Assembly (NCBI RefSeq): GCF_914767665.1 | Contig: NC_059501.1 | Span: forward strand, 68,980,798 to 69,044,797 | Length of the DNA stretch: 64,000 bases | Source: Harmonia axyridis | Taxonomy: Eukaryota > Arthropoda > Insecta > Coleoptera > Coccinellidae | Direction: 5' to 3' | Shown: piece by piece, positions 12,035 through 23,639 of the stretch | Layout of the letters: every line of letters begins with the position of its first letter | How positions within the stretch are numbered: position 1 is the stretch's first letter | Notes under the pieces: generated by a model | What the model was told of the DNA's origin: nothing | The model's database searches: none | Seen by the model: the letters and a program-made list of their open reading frames with translations, nothing else | Position numbers and translations under genes: made by a program

Positions 12035-12869
12035 GGCGCAGTTTCACCAAATGCTTTAATCTTGACTTGGCTCTTAAGTGAGGCCTTAGATCACGATTAA
12101 TGTAATGTAGCGTTTCACCACACTCCAAAGCGCCATTTAATCGACCAATCGCGTATTAGCACTAATCGGCCATTTTTGGAGGATTATAACCTTTCAAGTT
12201 GAGATTAATAATTATTTATCAGTATGGAACTCTTGTCTATGTAATTATTTTTCCGGAAATTTCTAGTTTTTGGGTCAATTTTATCAAAATATGACTATAT
12301 GTATAGGCTATATATTTCCCATTTAAAATACACGTAAACTTTGTTTTTGTGTTTTATGAAATTTATTGCAAAGAATAATTTATTGATATGTTTGATTGAA
12401 ATATTATTTAAAAAGCAGTTAAACTTGTTAATAAAAATAAATAAGTTAATAAAATTACTTATATAGTTTTTTTTCCAGAATGTGTGGTTTTGTGAAATGG
12501 GATAATTTCTTTATACCTTCTGCAAGTTTCCGACATTTCGAAGCACATCACTCGACATTTTCGGCAAAAATTAACTTTGTTTTTTGTTTACAAGATGACA
12601 AATGATTTGAAATGTTATAATTATGAATGAATGACACCTGACACCTAGCGCCAATGGTGGTCATCACTGCTAATACCATACAGAACACTATATAACTTTT
12701 TGTTCACAACGTTGCCAAATGGTTTGACTATTTAATCGCGATTTGGTTAATCGCGATCATCTTCGGACGGGTTGATGCATGGTGAAACAGAAAACACTGT
12801 TAAGCCTGCTTTAGTAACAAGCGGAGTTTAATCAATCTGGGATCAAGTGCTGTTTGGTGAAACTGGGCC
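12035..12869. mobile_element. PIF/Harbinger-type MITE, 835 bp
   Basis: The ends are inverted repeats, GGCGCAGTTTCACCAAA on the left and the complement of GGCCCAGTTTCACCAAA on the right, with one mismatch in 17. A 3-base direct repeat TTA flanks it (12032-12034 and 12870-12872). A TTA duplication with GG...CC ends is the signature of PIF/Harbinger transposition. The interior has sub-terminal repeats rich in TTAATC and CGCGAT but no transposase, so this is a non-autonomous copy. Confidence 0.8.
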
Positions 12870-12872
12870 TTA

Positions 12873-14389
12873 GACGTTGATGGAAAATCATGATTTTGTG
12901 CTACTACTTCATATTTCAAATGACAATTTCAGCAATATGCCATACTTTGGAAAAAACATGAAGGATCATGTGTCAATGGGATCCTTCTGAAAAAAATGGT
13001 TGCGAAAGAGAACTTTTTGGTATTTATATGAAGACAAGGATTTATTCGAAAAAACTCTTTTTTATTTTCGATTCTGCGAATACGTATAGCTGTATTAAAA
13101 GGTTTGCGGTTTGGAGCTAAAATTTATAGGGTGTTCTATAAATTCCGCCGATAAGTTCGGTTGTGATGATGATTTCATTATTTCCATGAATATGAAAATT
13201 CACCTTGTAGCTTTTTTGATGCAAGGCAGAAATAAATATGTTGTAGTCAAGGCACCCTGTAGATCCAAAATTTGAATGAAAAATTTATCCGTCTGCCATT
13301 CAGCGCTCTTCTGGGAAAATATTACAGCTTTTTGCATGAAATTTGGCACCTAATCGAATGATGTACGGCATTGATTCGCCTATCCCGAGAACTAAACATA
13401 TGAATAAAATAAGCAAAATAGAAAGACAAAAATTTGGGATGAATTCATCGCTCACAATATCAAAGATAAATAATTATTGAACTGGAAAGATTTATTTGTT
13501 GCTGATGATTTCTGAATCAAATATATCTTACCGCGAAATCCTAGCAGATAAAATTGTTGAAATTTCCATTCATATAATGACCTTGGATCCGAATTCTGCA
13601 GCTGGATATTCATTAAAACTTTTTATTATGATAAATTTCATTTCATGTTTACTTGTCGAGTAATTTTGCGTTGAAAGAGGAAATACTAAACCGTATAGGG
13701 AAAAGTCTTTTTCAGTAATGAATTTGATATCGAGCGAAACGTAATAGTTCATTTTAACTTCTCGATATTCCTAAGCATATTTCGGAGATAAAAATAATAA
13801 GGAAAATAGGGAGTTGCTTCCGATTTTATTCTAACTTTCAATTGAATTCTGTGGTGCTTGCTGGGAGAAAACTTTTCATCTTATTCATGGAAAATGTCAT
13901 TAAATTAAAAGTTTTTCACTAAAAGGAAAGTCATCATTTTCTGAACAGTTTTCAATTCTGAAAAATAACAGGATTTATTTGGTAATTTAAACATTGAAAA
14001 AAGATTTCATGTCCAACATATTCGTGGAGTTTTGAGTTCATAGCAGAATTGGTGAATTTAAATACAAATTCCGATTTAAATGATCTACTCCGAGATCTTT
14101 TCTCATAATGTGGTGCCGATATACATAATGACATATATCTATCGAAATTGTTTTTCTAAAAATTTGTAGTTGTATTGTTGAAGAAAAGCCTTGAAGGCTT
14201 TTTCGTTTTATATGCAGTACCTAAAATTTTGTCATAATATTTGTTCTGAGAAGACTGAGGTAGAGGGATTTCCAATTAGGAAGGTTTTGATTTACTTTGA
14301 AAAGAGAACGATTATTTTTTAAGAGAAATCAATGAATGTTTATTTAATTGTTAAGAGAAGAGTATACCTACCATTAACAATGAAAAACG
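12873..14389. other. Non-coding stretch
   Basis: No gene is seen. TATAGGGTGTTC near 13127 and GGCACCCTGTAGA near 13253 face each other and could be the ends of a very small TA-targeting MITE, but their similarity is too short to claim. Confidence 0.4.
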
Positions 14390-15310
14390 ATATCATCCAA
14401 ATGGCCGCCAAGACTACAGTTACAGCATCATATCAATTACATGAAATTTTCCATGACCAATTCGTAAATTTGCGACTATATGTTCTCGATAACCTCACGT
14501 AATTCATCTTTGAGGTCTTGAATGGATTGTGGAGCATTGGTAGAAACCCAAAGAAAAAAGTTTAAATGTTTTAAATCAAAAGATCAATTCTGATCACCTT
14601 CTCAAAAAAATAACAGGACCAGGAAACTTTTTAGCAAAATTGCGATTGTTTCGTTGCTTGTGTGACACGTAGTGCCCTATTGTTGAAACTAAACGTCATT
14701 CACATCAGTATCTTTTGATTCAATAAAAAATCATTAATCATAGCTCGCTAGCGTCATCCATTCAAAGTAACTGTTGCACCAGCTTCATTTTTTAATAAAC
14801 GAGGTACAATAACGGCACCAAACAGTGATATGTTGAGGATGGGGAAGATTTTGAACAATACTTCTTGGTTTTAAAGTGCTCCAAATGTGAAAATTCTGCT
14901 TATAAACGTAGTTTCTGAAATGAAAATGGGCCCCATCATTTAATATTATGATTTTTCAATTAAAATATGTCATTTCGATGTATTTCAGGGACCCAATCAG
15001 TGAAGATATGATGTTGCCGGTAATCGACTCGCTTGAGTTCTTGAGTTAACTGAAATTTGAGAGCATTAAGGCATTAGTCTTCATGCAAAATACGATGTTA
15101 TATCGTTTCTGGAATACCTTATTCCCGAGATCGATGAGGAATCCAGAAATATGGGTTTTCGCCAACATAACGGGCTACACCAGCAATATTTTCAGTAGTT
15201 CTTGAGTGACATACTAAGTTTTTATTCTTCACATCACTAACTTGTTTCACTAGCTGAAACAGTTTCACTATTGCCGGACGAAAAGGTTCTTCACGACGAT
15301 CCAAAACTGC
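14390..15310 (-). pseudogene. Mariner-like transposase relic (VNKQN-type family)
   Basis: Minus-strand fragments follow the order of an insect mariner-like transposase. First comes an ENIAGVARYVGENP motif (linker between the N-terminal helices), within a 61-codon open piece at 15119-15304. Then a DGAHFHF...YVYKQNFHIWS motif corresponds to family DEAHFxLNGYVNKQNCRIW around the first catalytic Asp. Then HPQHITVWC, and finally FQQ-GTTCH followed by TIAILL around the second Asp. The region of the third Asp is not recognisable. Many stops and frameshifts show an old, inactive copy. The intact protein would be a DDE endonuclease acting on its own terminal repeats. The same family occurs at 7430 and 26482, so the window holds at least three copies of different decay. 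Confidence 0.65.
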
Positions 15311-16690
15311 TTTAGTTTTGCGAACAGTAACTGAAAAAGTTTCACCATTTTTGTGGTGAATTCTCCTCAGTCAGTCGTAGTTTCAACTCGTCAAATATCA
15401 AAAGAGACATTATCCAGATAGCGGGCTATTCAAAATGAAACCTCTAATTGGAAAACCCTTTATATTGAAGCAATAACCTTCATGCGGTTTAATGACAACT
15501 TCAATGTTTTTATTAGGTTCGATTTGTTTTTCGATAATATCAACTTGAATGTTCATTATTCATTGAAATGTATAAACCATTACAGAAAATATCGAATCTG
15601 AACATTTTGCCTCCGAAACAGTAATAGCGCAATTTTTATGCAGCAAACTCGGATGGCAGATCGGATATTTACCAGCGTGATAGCAGAGCACCACTAGATT
15701 TATTCGGTTTCAATGTCCAGAATAGATGCACAGAGTATCGGTTTGAAATTGAATCAGGCAATAGATACCCATATTTCGATCTCTTATCGTCTTTCGACAT
15801 GAAATGTTCAATTGGATCAGAGGTAACATCAAGATTTTCATCTATATTCGTATTATTTTTGTCAGTAATAGAGAAAATGGTTTATTCCTATTGACCTTGA
15901 ACATGAAAGGTTTTATTTGGCTATGATATAATATTTTCATAATGTCAGAAAGCATTATAAAATGAATTCAAAATTGGATTGAGTACTTAGTATATAATTC
16001 TATATCGATTGTCATCAATCATAAAAATTAAATTGGATGAGAGAATTACATCGTTCAAAAATTTCAACTTTCTCAGCAAATTCATACCACAAAATACGTC
16101 GCTGTGCAATGAACTTTCCCGGATTCTATTAGGTCCAGAAAAAGTACTTTTCTACCTAACCCGTCAGAATTTAGACTAATGATTATTATTTACGCTTTGC
16201 ATATCAGGTAAATTCATGTTTAAAATTAACTCACACCACAAACAAAAATTTATGGAATATATTATTAGATACTTATTTGCAATGCTTATTATATAAATTT
16301 TTGTATGTTTCTAGTGATGTTGCATCCTGTGTAAGTCTAGTGGGTTTTCCTGTTATTCAACTCCCATTGCTGGACTGCTGTTATAAGGCTTCATTCAGTA
16401 TTTAGACTACAGGCAGTACATGCAGATTAAAATCCTAAGTTAATCGGTCACATGACCTTAGAGATGACTCAATATCAGGTTCAAAATTCAAAAAGATAAA
16501 AAAAACAATAGACCAGTACATGACATTTTCAACAAACAACAGAGAGAACTAAGTCAGTACACCACTTATAGAACGAAGTTCACGAACACTAGCGCACGAA
16601 CAAACTCTTTCGAACCGCATCTACAGCCCGCACCAGTATCCCGATCACACAACCGATACCCGCACTCGCGAGACCAGCTGAAGCTTTACT
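15311..16690. other. Non-coding stretch
   Basis: No supported gene. The part above 16500 may be 3' untranslated sequence of the minus-strand R2-like fragment that ends at 16842. Confidence 0.45.
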
Positions 16691-16691
16691 A

Positions 16692-18065
16692 CTGAGATCT
16701 TTCAGAGGGACGAACTATACGAACCCCTCCAAGAACTGCGCCACACCACGGGGTTGAACTGTTTGTGATGATGCAGCCACCCCTCAAAGCGGTATGGATG
16801 ATGTCTCCAATATCCGCATCCGTAGCACCAACCATCCATGTTCAGGTTTTCAGGGCATCATCCTCCCCTAGCATCCACAATGAGCGGAAGTACTTCGATG
16901 ATCTTATCGGATATTTTTCTTCAAACTTCTCTAGGAAGGTGGGAGTGGAGTATATGGCCTTTTTAACTGCATAAGCCATGCTCAAAGGCTCTGGGTACTT
17001 CCAGCTAACTGAAACGACAGATATTATGACGTGCTGATCTTTCGTCAGAAGAAGGTCGGGTTTCAAAAGTTTCCCTTCCCTATCCCTAATCCTGGGCTTC
17101 CTCGTCACCTGCCAGCCGTTCCTTATCGCTATGTTTTCAAGGCGATAAGCAACGTAGTTGTGCCTGGTTATCCTCTCCCAGTGCATAAGACTACACCTCA
17201 TACATCTGCACGGCTGCATACATCTTGCACGGCAAACGGCTTCTGGTCCTCGGTTGTACGGCAGGCCTGCTGTTGATAAGCAGTTTGACCGCAGCTGTAT
17301 TGCCCGTACATAGTCCTCACCTGACCAGTATCTGAGAGTGATACCAATGTACGTGTTGCACATCTTGTGGTTCTTAAGTGCATTCAGTCCTTTGTAGTAA
17401 GATTTGTAGTAAGATTGGTGGAGTTCACAGGCCCTATTATTGTCCTTCATGGCAGTGGGTGCGTTTGGCGGTCTTATCATCTTGGTCACCTTGTTCATCC
17501 AGACTGAGGAATTCTCTACGACGCAGTCCAGAATTGGCGTGATTCCTCTTAGACGCTGCACCCTACGAGAGATTATAATGGGGATTTTGTCCCGCATGCA
17601 GAATACTTCCAGTCCACCCTCTCTTAGCGGTGCATGGATATCCGCATCGCTTACGTGGGTGGGCAGATGTAGTGCCCTCTTCATGTACCACTCAATGGCT
17701 CTATCTGCTGTCTTCAGAGTCTGTAGATGTATTCGGGGGTTCTGCAATGAGTGGATACAATTAGGGTTCAGATGGAATTTTAATATCTGGTGCTTTTGGT
17801 CAGGTTTCAGTGGGGCTCTACAGACTCTATACACCTGTGCTTATTTTATCATTTCCTTCACACCTATTTGTCGGACGGGTTTGCCGTGGATGAGAAATAG
17901 CCTGGTCGAATATACAAACAGCCTCCGTCCAGGTGCTCTCCCCACCGATATGGCGAAGCATTTGTCCACGTTAAGGTTCAGGTGGTGCAGGTCAAAGAAA
18001 TCCTGGCAGATATTCAGCAGTTTTCTCGCCGACTATATTGATCTCGTTCTAGCCCACAGAAAGGC
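16692..18065 (-). pseudogene. R2-clade non-LTR retrotransposon, 3' part of ORF (RT end, zinc knuckle, RLE endonuclease)
   Basis: The main open frame is 16842-17834 (330 codons). Upstream frames up to about 18065 add the end of the reverse transcriptase palm (LLNICQDFF...LNLNVDKC). Going on: HAPLREGGLEV, typical of the R2 thumb/linker; a Cys-rich cluster CRARCMQPCRCMRC then HWERITRHN, the CCHC plus R2-type RHN motif; and KPDLLL followed by VVSVSW, the restriction-like endonuclease. In the family that last motif carries an Asp (DVQxSW pattern) where this copy has Ser, so the catalytic residue seems lost. After the TGA at 16842-16844 the same frame stays open for about 50 more codons to 16692. 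The copy is 5' truncated, lies beside another retrotransposon scrap, and shows no neighbouring 28S rDNA, the usual R2 target. It is non-functional. Confidence 0.75.
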
Positions 18066-18069
18066 TCAG

Positions 18070-19115
18070 GTCCAGCTTGTATTTACCTTGATGTACTTTT
18101 TGCAAGTTCATCGGCTTTTTCGTTTCCTTCAACACCATAGTGCCCTGGCATCCATAGTAGAGTCACTTCATTGCCTCTGGCCAGTTGCTTTATGGTGCTA
18201 TAGCACCAACAGGTCAATAGAGACCCCTGGCAGTACGATTCCAGGTATATCAGCGTAGTCTGGCTGTCCATGGTGATGTAGACATGCGCCTTTTAATCTT
18301 CATTTCAAGACACTCTTGAGCACATACGTAAACAGCCAATATCTTGGTCTGTAAAATAGAGGGCTCACTTCCCAGGGCTTTAGAGATCCTCAGTTTAGGT
18401 CCATATACCCCAATGCCAGTGTACTAATCCACCGCCTCTTGTGATCTTTGGAAGAGCGGCTTTCCTCTGATCAAGGGGTGGTAGTGTTATAAAGATGTTA
18501 ATTGAATTCTTTCTCCTTTATTGAGAGAGAAAGTGTGGGTAAGGCCTGTCGCACTAGGGACAGGACTTAGTGTTAAACTGAGTTTTTCTTTAGGAACAGG
18601 TCTAGTTATAACTGCAAGGCATAAGCTCTTTTATAATTTTACTAACAAATAGACTATACAAAATTGAACAAAAACTAATCTTCGGAAGGACTTGCCTCAA
18701 GTATAGAGCCAAGTGCCTGACCTTACATAGTCTTCGAAAAGGGTCTCGTCTACCTACCGCACGTTGGCGACTCCAGACTCAATAATCGAGAATCTAAAAT
18801 TCCCGATTATTAGACCAGTACCCCTCTCTGACTCTGATCCATCGGAGAACACAAAATTACGAAATTTATAGCACAATGACGGTCACTTTTGACCGTTTCA
18901 AAACCGAAGATGGTTGGCATAACATCCGATGGTTTTGCTAAGAGGTTTGAATCTAGTTGATTAAATATCCTGATATGTCCAACCCAGTTTCCAGGTAGGA
19001 GCTCTCCATTCAGGGAAATTCTTATTGCTTCCAGCATTTCCTTATATGTAGATGTAAGGGAGGAAAGTCAAGTATGACCTCCAGCGCTGCTGTGGGAGCT
19101 GTGCGCATAGCTCAT
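18070..19115 (-). pseudogene. RNase H-bearing non-LTR retrotransposon relic (I/R1-like group)
   Basis: On the minus strand, an AMRTAPTAALEVILDFPPL-like piece (about 19035-19115) marks the linker between reverse transcriptase and RNase H. It is followed by GELLPGNWVGHIRIFN (open frame 18810-19037) and, after a one-base shift, SDGSESERGTG with the first RNase H Asp. The domain resumes at 18440 with GIGVYGPKLRISKALG, then DSQTTLIYLESY and LLWMPGHYGVEGNEKADELA (18083-18271), giving the remaining RNase H motifs. About 320 bases (roughly 18478-18796) separate the two halves. They hold no coding sequence but have AATAAA and ATAAAAG motifs, so they could be a small insertion such as a solo LTR. Frameshifts make the copy dead. 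It abuts the R2-like fragment at about 18067. Confidence 0.7.
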
Positions 19116-19120
19116 GTTGC

Positions 19121-19229
19121 TTGGTACACTTAGTAGATGCTTAGTATACTGAGTAGATACTTAGTATACTCAGTAGATGCTTAGTATACTCAGTAGATGC
19201 TTCGTACACTCAGCAGATGCTCAGTAGAC
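19121..19229. repeat. Tandem repeat, 20-bp unit, about 5.4 copies
   Basis: The unit TTAGTATACTCAGTAGATGC recurs every 20 bases from 19121, with a few substitutions per unit. It lies immediately next to the retrotransposon relic. Units are contiguous with no spacers, so it is a minisatellite. Confidence 0.9.
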
Positions 19230-21733
19230 AAATATGAGAAGTATGCAACCATTATATTTTCGGATCGGGAGGTAATTATTTTCTTTTTCTTGGTGCAATA
19301 TTCCTTGAAAAGTTTGTTAGTATTTCAAGTAGCATATTTTTCTTTGGATTTATTTAGCAACAATTTCAAATCGACATTTCAAGTAACATTTACCAAATTT
19401 GTGGAGTCCTGTACATTCGAACATAATCACTGTCCATTTCGAATATTTTTGGAAGATGAATATTAATAAACCGAAATAATTAATCATTATCATATATTTG
19501 ACACACCCATAAACAAATCGATTGTCATGTGAACGATTTCATAGGTAATGAGATTGTAATCGAAATTCGTTATTTATTCAAAATAATGATAATGTTGATT
19601 GATTGATTTCAGAAAAAAATATGTATACTGTGTAGTCAAAGCTCATTACTGAACGCCAACGTTTGCCGAGGGCATAATTTATATTTATAATTTATATTGC
19701 CTTCCGGGGAAGTATCGCTTTTACTGCTCGATACAGGGCCAAAAAAATCTTTCGGCGCTCCAGCTGAAAAAGCATAAATAACAACCTGCCTAAAAAAAAC
19801 AGCACCTGCTCAAATGATGAAACTTTCTTCTTCTTCCGATGAAGAATCTTGCAATCGTGCGTCTATGTGTCTATTTACCTCATGTTTTTGTCGCTATAGG
19901 TATCTCAATGTATTTCTGGATATCTATTATAAAATGACATTCATGGAGCTTCTTCAATCAAAATCACATAAAGATTCAACCTAAGATTATTCGAATAAAT
20001 GAATAAAAGTAGCATCTTCTAATTCTTATTTTTGGGTTTATCGGCATTTAATCGATGAAATATCAAGGGCCACATCCTGTATCAACCTTTCAGAAAATTC
20101 TTAAGCTTTATTCCATCATTTCTTGTTGACTGAGGATTGTGATCGGACTAAGCACAATTGTGTAAAAAATTCCAGATGGTTATGTCCCAAATATATTACA
20201 CGTTTTTCTGAGACGTCGAACGAAATATCCTCTGAACTGCCCACTCGGCAAACCTTTTACGAAATGAAAGTAATGTACAAAAGAGATAATAATGCTATAT
20301 ATGTCCTGTTTCTCTACTTGTCGAGTATAGCAATTTCATGATGAAGTCCATTCATAACGAAACATGTTCTTTCTAATGGAGTTGGGTCTCCTTTTGGGCT
20401 TTTCATAGTTGTAGTTTCCTCTAATTGTCTGTTTTGATAATATGATTACTATTATGTACTAAAATCACTGTTCAGTAATTAAAATATTTGAGATTTGACC
20501 TTCACATCGTATAAGGAGACAGCAGATAAAAGTATAGAACTGAAAAAATTGATTAATTAATTGGTTCTGTTTATGTCAAAACCGCACAGTTAATCTAGAT
20601 GAAATTTGCGTTTATATGGAAAATGATAGTTTTTAACATCCTTCGAAATTTTATGGCAATAGCATAACCAGAAAAAAGAAAGTTAAGGATAATAGTTAAT
20701 CTTTTAAAGCTTCATCCTGAATTCCGTGTGGATAGATACATGTCGTGATTATTTGGCAAAAATTGTGAAATAATACAAGAAAACTGAGGTACTTACATTT
20801 TTTCATTTCATTGACATTATTAATTTGGAAGGAGGTCCTTCTATTTCTCATTGCATTTCACTTTGATTCATTGAGTGATTGTTTTCCATAATGATTGGAA
20901 TTCGGGGGAATATATTTTGAAAATTCAGTGAAGTCAATATTTCAACTTGTATTAAGAAGATTAAATAGAATATATTGAAGACAACATTAATTATCACTGA
21001 AGTATGACTATGAAAGTGACTTTTGAATCATAATCACGATCAATTAGAAATCAACTACTAGGTTCTGAAATAATTGTTTTACAAATCCTATATTACTTCT
21101 CGAAAAAATTACATTGTTATGAATAATTATTGAACAAAAACTCGGGACTTTACGCTTATATATTGATATTCATTATATGATTTTTCGTATAAGGAATATG
21201 ATATTTTACTACAATAAATGGAATTATGATTCGCACGAAGCTTGGAATTGATATTCTTTTGGATTGGAATTTCTGTCTTCTGAACACAAGTTGAAAGTCG
21301 TGAATTCCTGGGATCTTACTCTTCAAAACATGTTCTCCGAAGACCATTCATTATAGAATTCAATCACTCAATTAATATGCAAAGCGATATGCCTTGAAAA
21401 ATAGGACTAAAATACCTACTTTCATCAGATGTTAGTGATCATTTTGTTGGAACTATTTTTTATTTAAAAAACGAAAATACTCGGTCATTATCTAATATTT
21501 TTTCTGTTCGAAAATCAACCCATCTTTCATGAAGAATCATCATGATGTGAATATTGGGACATTTCAGCAAAGACCAGGGAGATATCGCTACCTGATCCCT
21601 TAGCCTTGGACCAAGGTTCGAGATAACATCGAGACTAGACTGACACTTCTGAGCTTTCCCCATTCTTCTGGTTCTGACGATGATATTAATTTGCTATTTG
21701 CACAAAGCTTCAAATAATACTTTTTTCGGCAAC
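19230..21733. other. Non-coding stretch
   Basis: AT-rich. I see no coding signature, no paired repeat ends and no RNA gene. Confidence 0.5.
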
Positions 21734-21761
21734 CGTCCGGGAAGTGCTCACTTCCCGGACG
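21734..21761. repeat. Perfect 13-bp-arm hairpin
   Basis: CGTCCGGGAAGTG and its exact complement are separated by two bases (CT). The core TCCGGGAAGT is shared with the larger palindrome at 21789-21828, so the two are related repeats. Confidence 0.85.
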
Positions 21762-21788
21762 CTTTTTCTCTGAGAAAGTAGCATTTCT

Positions 21789-21828
21789 CGGCCTAGTCCG
21801 GAAAGTACGTACTTCCCGGACTAGGCCG
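21789..21828. repeat. 40-bp palindrome with no loop
   Basis: Arms of the type CGGCCTAGTCCGG...AAGTAC meet at GTACGTAC with one mismatched pair. GC-rich against an AT-rich background. With the hairpin 30 bases upstream and the one at 22005-22080 it forms a cluster of inverted repeats, probably part of a non-autonomous mobile element. Confidence 0.85.
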
Positions 21829-22004
21829 GAAAAGAATCATAGAATCCATAACAACCGAGATAACGGCTGACAGATCATATGAAATTAGTTGTCAAAAATT
21901 TGCATGTTTTTTTATCGCAATCGTAATAAAATATGGAAAGCAGCAGCGATAGTGTTATTTTACATGGTTGCCGAAAAAATATTATACGCAACACGCCCGA
22001 AAAT

Positions 22005-22080
22005 GGTTTTTTTGGACTCACAGACTTCCAGGACTCGCTTACGCTCGTCCTGGAATTCTGTCTATTCGTCCAAAAAAACC
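22005..22080. repeat. Imperfect hairpin with CTCG-containing loop
   Basis: GGTTTTTTTGGAC and TTCCAGGAC on the left pair with GTCCTGGAA and GTCCAAAAAAACC on the right. The loop reads TCGCTTACGCTC. The design (long outer arm, internal mismatches, GCTCG-type loop) resembles the hairpin at 48351-48427 just upstream of the Crypton-type pseudogene. Confidence 0.75.
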
Positions 22081-22682
22081 CTATTTTCCGGACTTGTTAC
22101 GTAAATTACTATTATATCATCTGTTCAGAGAACGCTAACAAATATTTTCTCGTCTGAATACCCCAGAACATCTACTTAATCTAACCTAACCTACTCATAA
22201 CAATCGAATATCTTCTACATTTCCTTTCTCTTTTCCATATACCGGATATTCGCAGATTCGTAGACCAACTATCCCCAAAGGGTCAGGATATTAGGTGAGA
22301 CATGTCACGATGTTCCTCTCAACCATTCGACACGATATAGGAAGCCGTATTTTTTCATTCGGTTGAAAGTTCTATGGCCCCAAAGGGAAAACTACTATTG
22401 TTATCTCTCCAGTGGATTGATCTAATCAGGAAATACTGGGGTCATTCGAGGAAATTGTGCCAATTGTGTCTGGCGAAATTCTGCAAACCTAGCAGGTTTC
22501 CCGAATTTCGGACCATCCACAACATTAATCTCCTGGATACACCGAGATGAAGGAGTTATTCTGAAAATGCGGTCCAATGTACAACTTTCCCAACTATACA
22601 AGATATACAGAGTGTTTCAAAGTTCGATATCAAGATTCGAAGGGCGTATCTTATTTGAAAAAAAAGCTTCATTGCAATATCT
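22081..22682. other. Non-coding; MITE-like end near 22606
   Basis: No gene. ATATACAGAGTGTTTCAAA near 22606 resembles a mariner-type MITE terminus. The LINE that follows seems to have landed just inside it. Confidence 0.4.
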
Positions 22683-22685
22683 CAT

Positions 22686-23630
22686 AATAACAATAACAAT
22701 AACAATAACAATAATTTATTGATCCCTTATGACATAATTTACAAAATGTATGGGACAGGTCCGAAAGAAAAAACTAAAAGTAACAATTTCAATTATAAAC
22801 AAACTTATCATCGAAGTATTCTTTCACACTATAATATCCTGCCCGCAACAAATTTTGTTTCACAACAATTTTGAATCGATTCCTGTTCAATAATTTCAAT
22901 CCAGCTGGTAGGTGATTAAATAACAATATGGCTTGATACATAGGGCTCGACTCAAACTTGGTTGTTGAGTGATATGGTATACACAAAGTACTAGTATTCC
23001 GAGTGGAATAATGATGAAAACTAGATATACTATCAACTAACTGCTCATTTTCTTTAATATAAACTAAGCACCTCAAAATGTACAAACAGGGAAGTGTTAA
23101 TAATTTTTGCATTCTGAATACAGGTCTACATGAATCAAGAGGTTTTAAATTAAATATCATTCTTATGATTCTCTTTTGCATTATGAAAACCCTCTGAGCA
23201 GAACTGGAATTTCCCCACAATAAAACATTATAATTTAGAAAACTGTAAACTAAACTATAATAAACATTCATAACAGATTCAATTGGTAGTAATGCCTTAA
23301 TTCTATTGATCGCATAAAAGGACCTACTCAACCTCATACTGACTGACTCAGCATGATAACCCCATTTCAGTAAATGATCCAAATGAACACCCAGAAATTT
23401 TATGGAGTCCTTTGAGGTAATTTGTTCACCTGTACAACTGATAATAAGCCTTTTTCCATATACATTCCTATTTGAGAAATATATACATTCAGTTTTCTCA
23501 ACATTTAACAGTAGCGCATTTGATTTGCACCAATGTGATAAACCGAAGACCAAAGACTCGCATAAAACTGAACTGAAACTGATATTAAACAATTTACGGA
23601 AAATTCACTTAACCACATTGAATTCTACGT
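22686..23630 (-). pseudogene. 5'-truncated non-LTR retrotransposon, C-terminal RT region, (TTATTG)n tail
   Basis: An open frame of 267 codons (22789-23592) encodes the part of a LINE ORF2 just after the YADD box: SHWCKSNALLLNVEKTECIYF, IKFLGVHLD, then the thumb and C-terminal region with LLWGNSSSAQRVFIMQKRIIR and LDSCRPVF. The 5' end is cut off right after the catalytic box, as expected of abortive reverse transcription. After the stop there is a short 3' UTR and then a (TTATTG)n tail (22686-22714 as its complement) in place of poly(A). The same tail ends the LINE at 57090-59965. Short repeated tails and this domain order suggest the CR1/L2-like group; that placement is inference. Open along its remaining length, so a fairly young insertion. 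Confidence 0.8.
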
Positions 23631-23639
23631 AAAAAGTTG

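Noticed and set aside
17440..18258. 272-codon plus-strand frame
   Set aside because: It lies antisense to the R2-like and RNase H coding remnants, whose minus-strand motifs are clear. The plus-strand protein has no known features.
18478..18796. Solo LTR splitting the RNase H relic
   Set aside because: AATAAA and ATAAAAG motifs fit, but TG...CA ends and a clear target duplication were not found, so it is described only as an unassigned insertion.
19121..19229. Possible CRISPR-like array
   Set aside because: The repeat units are contiguous 20-mers without unique spacers, and the genome is eukaryotic.
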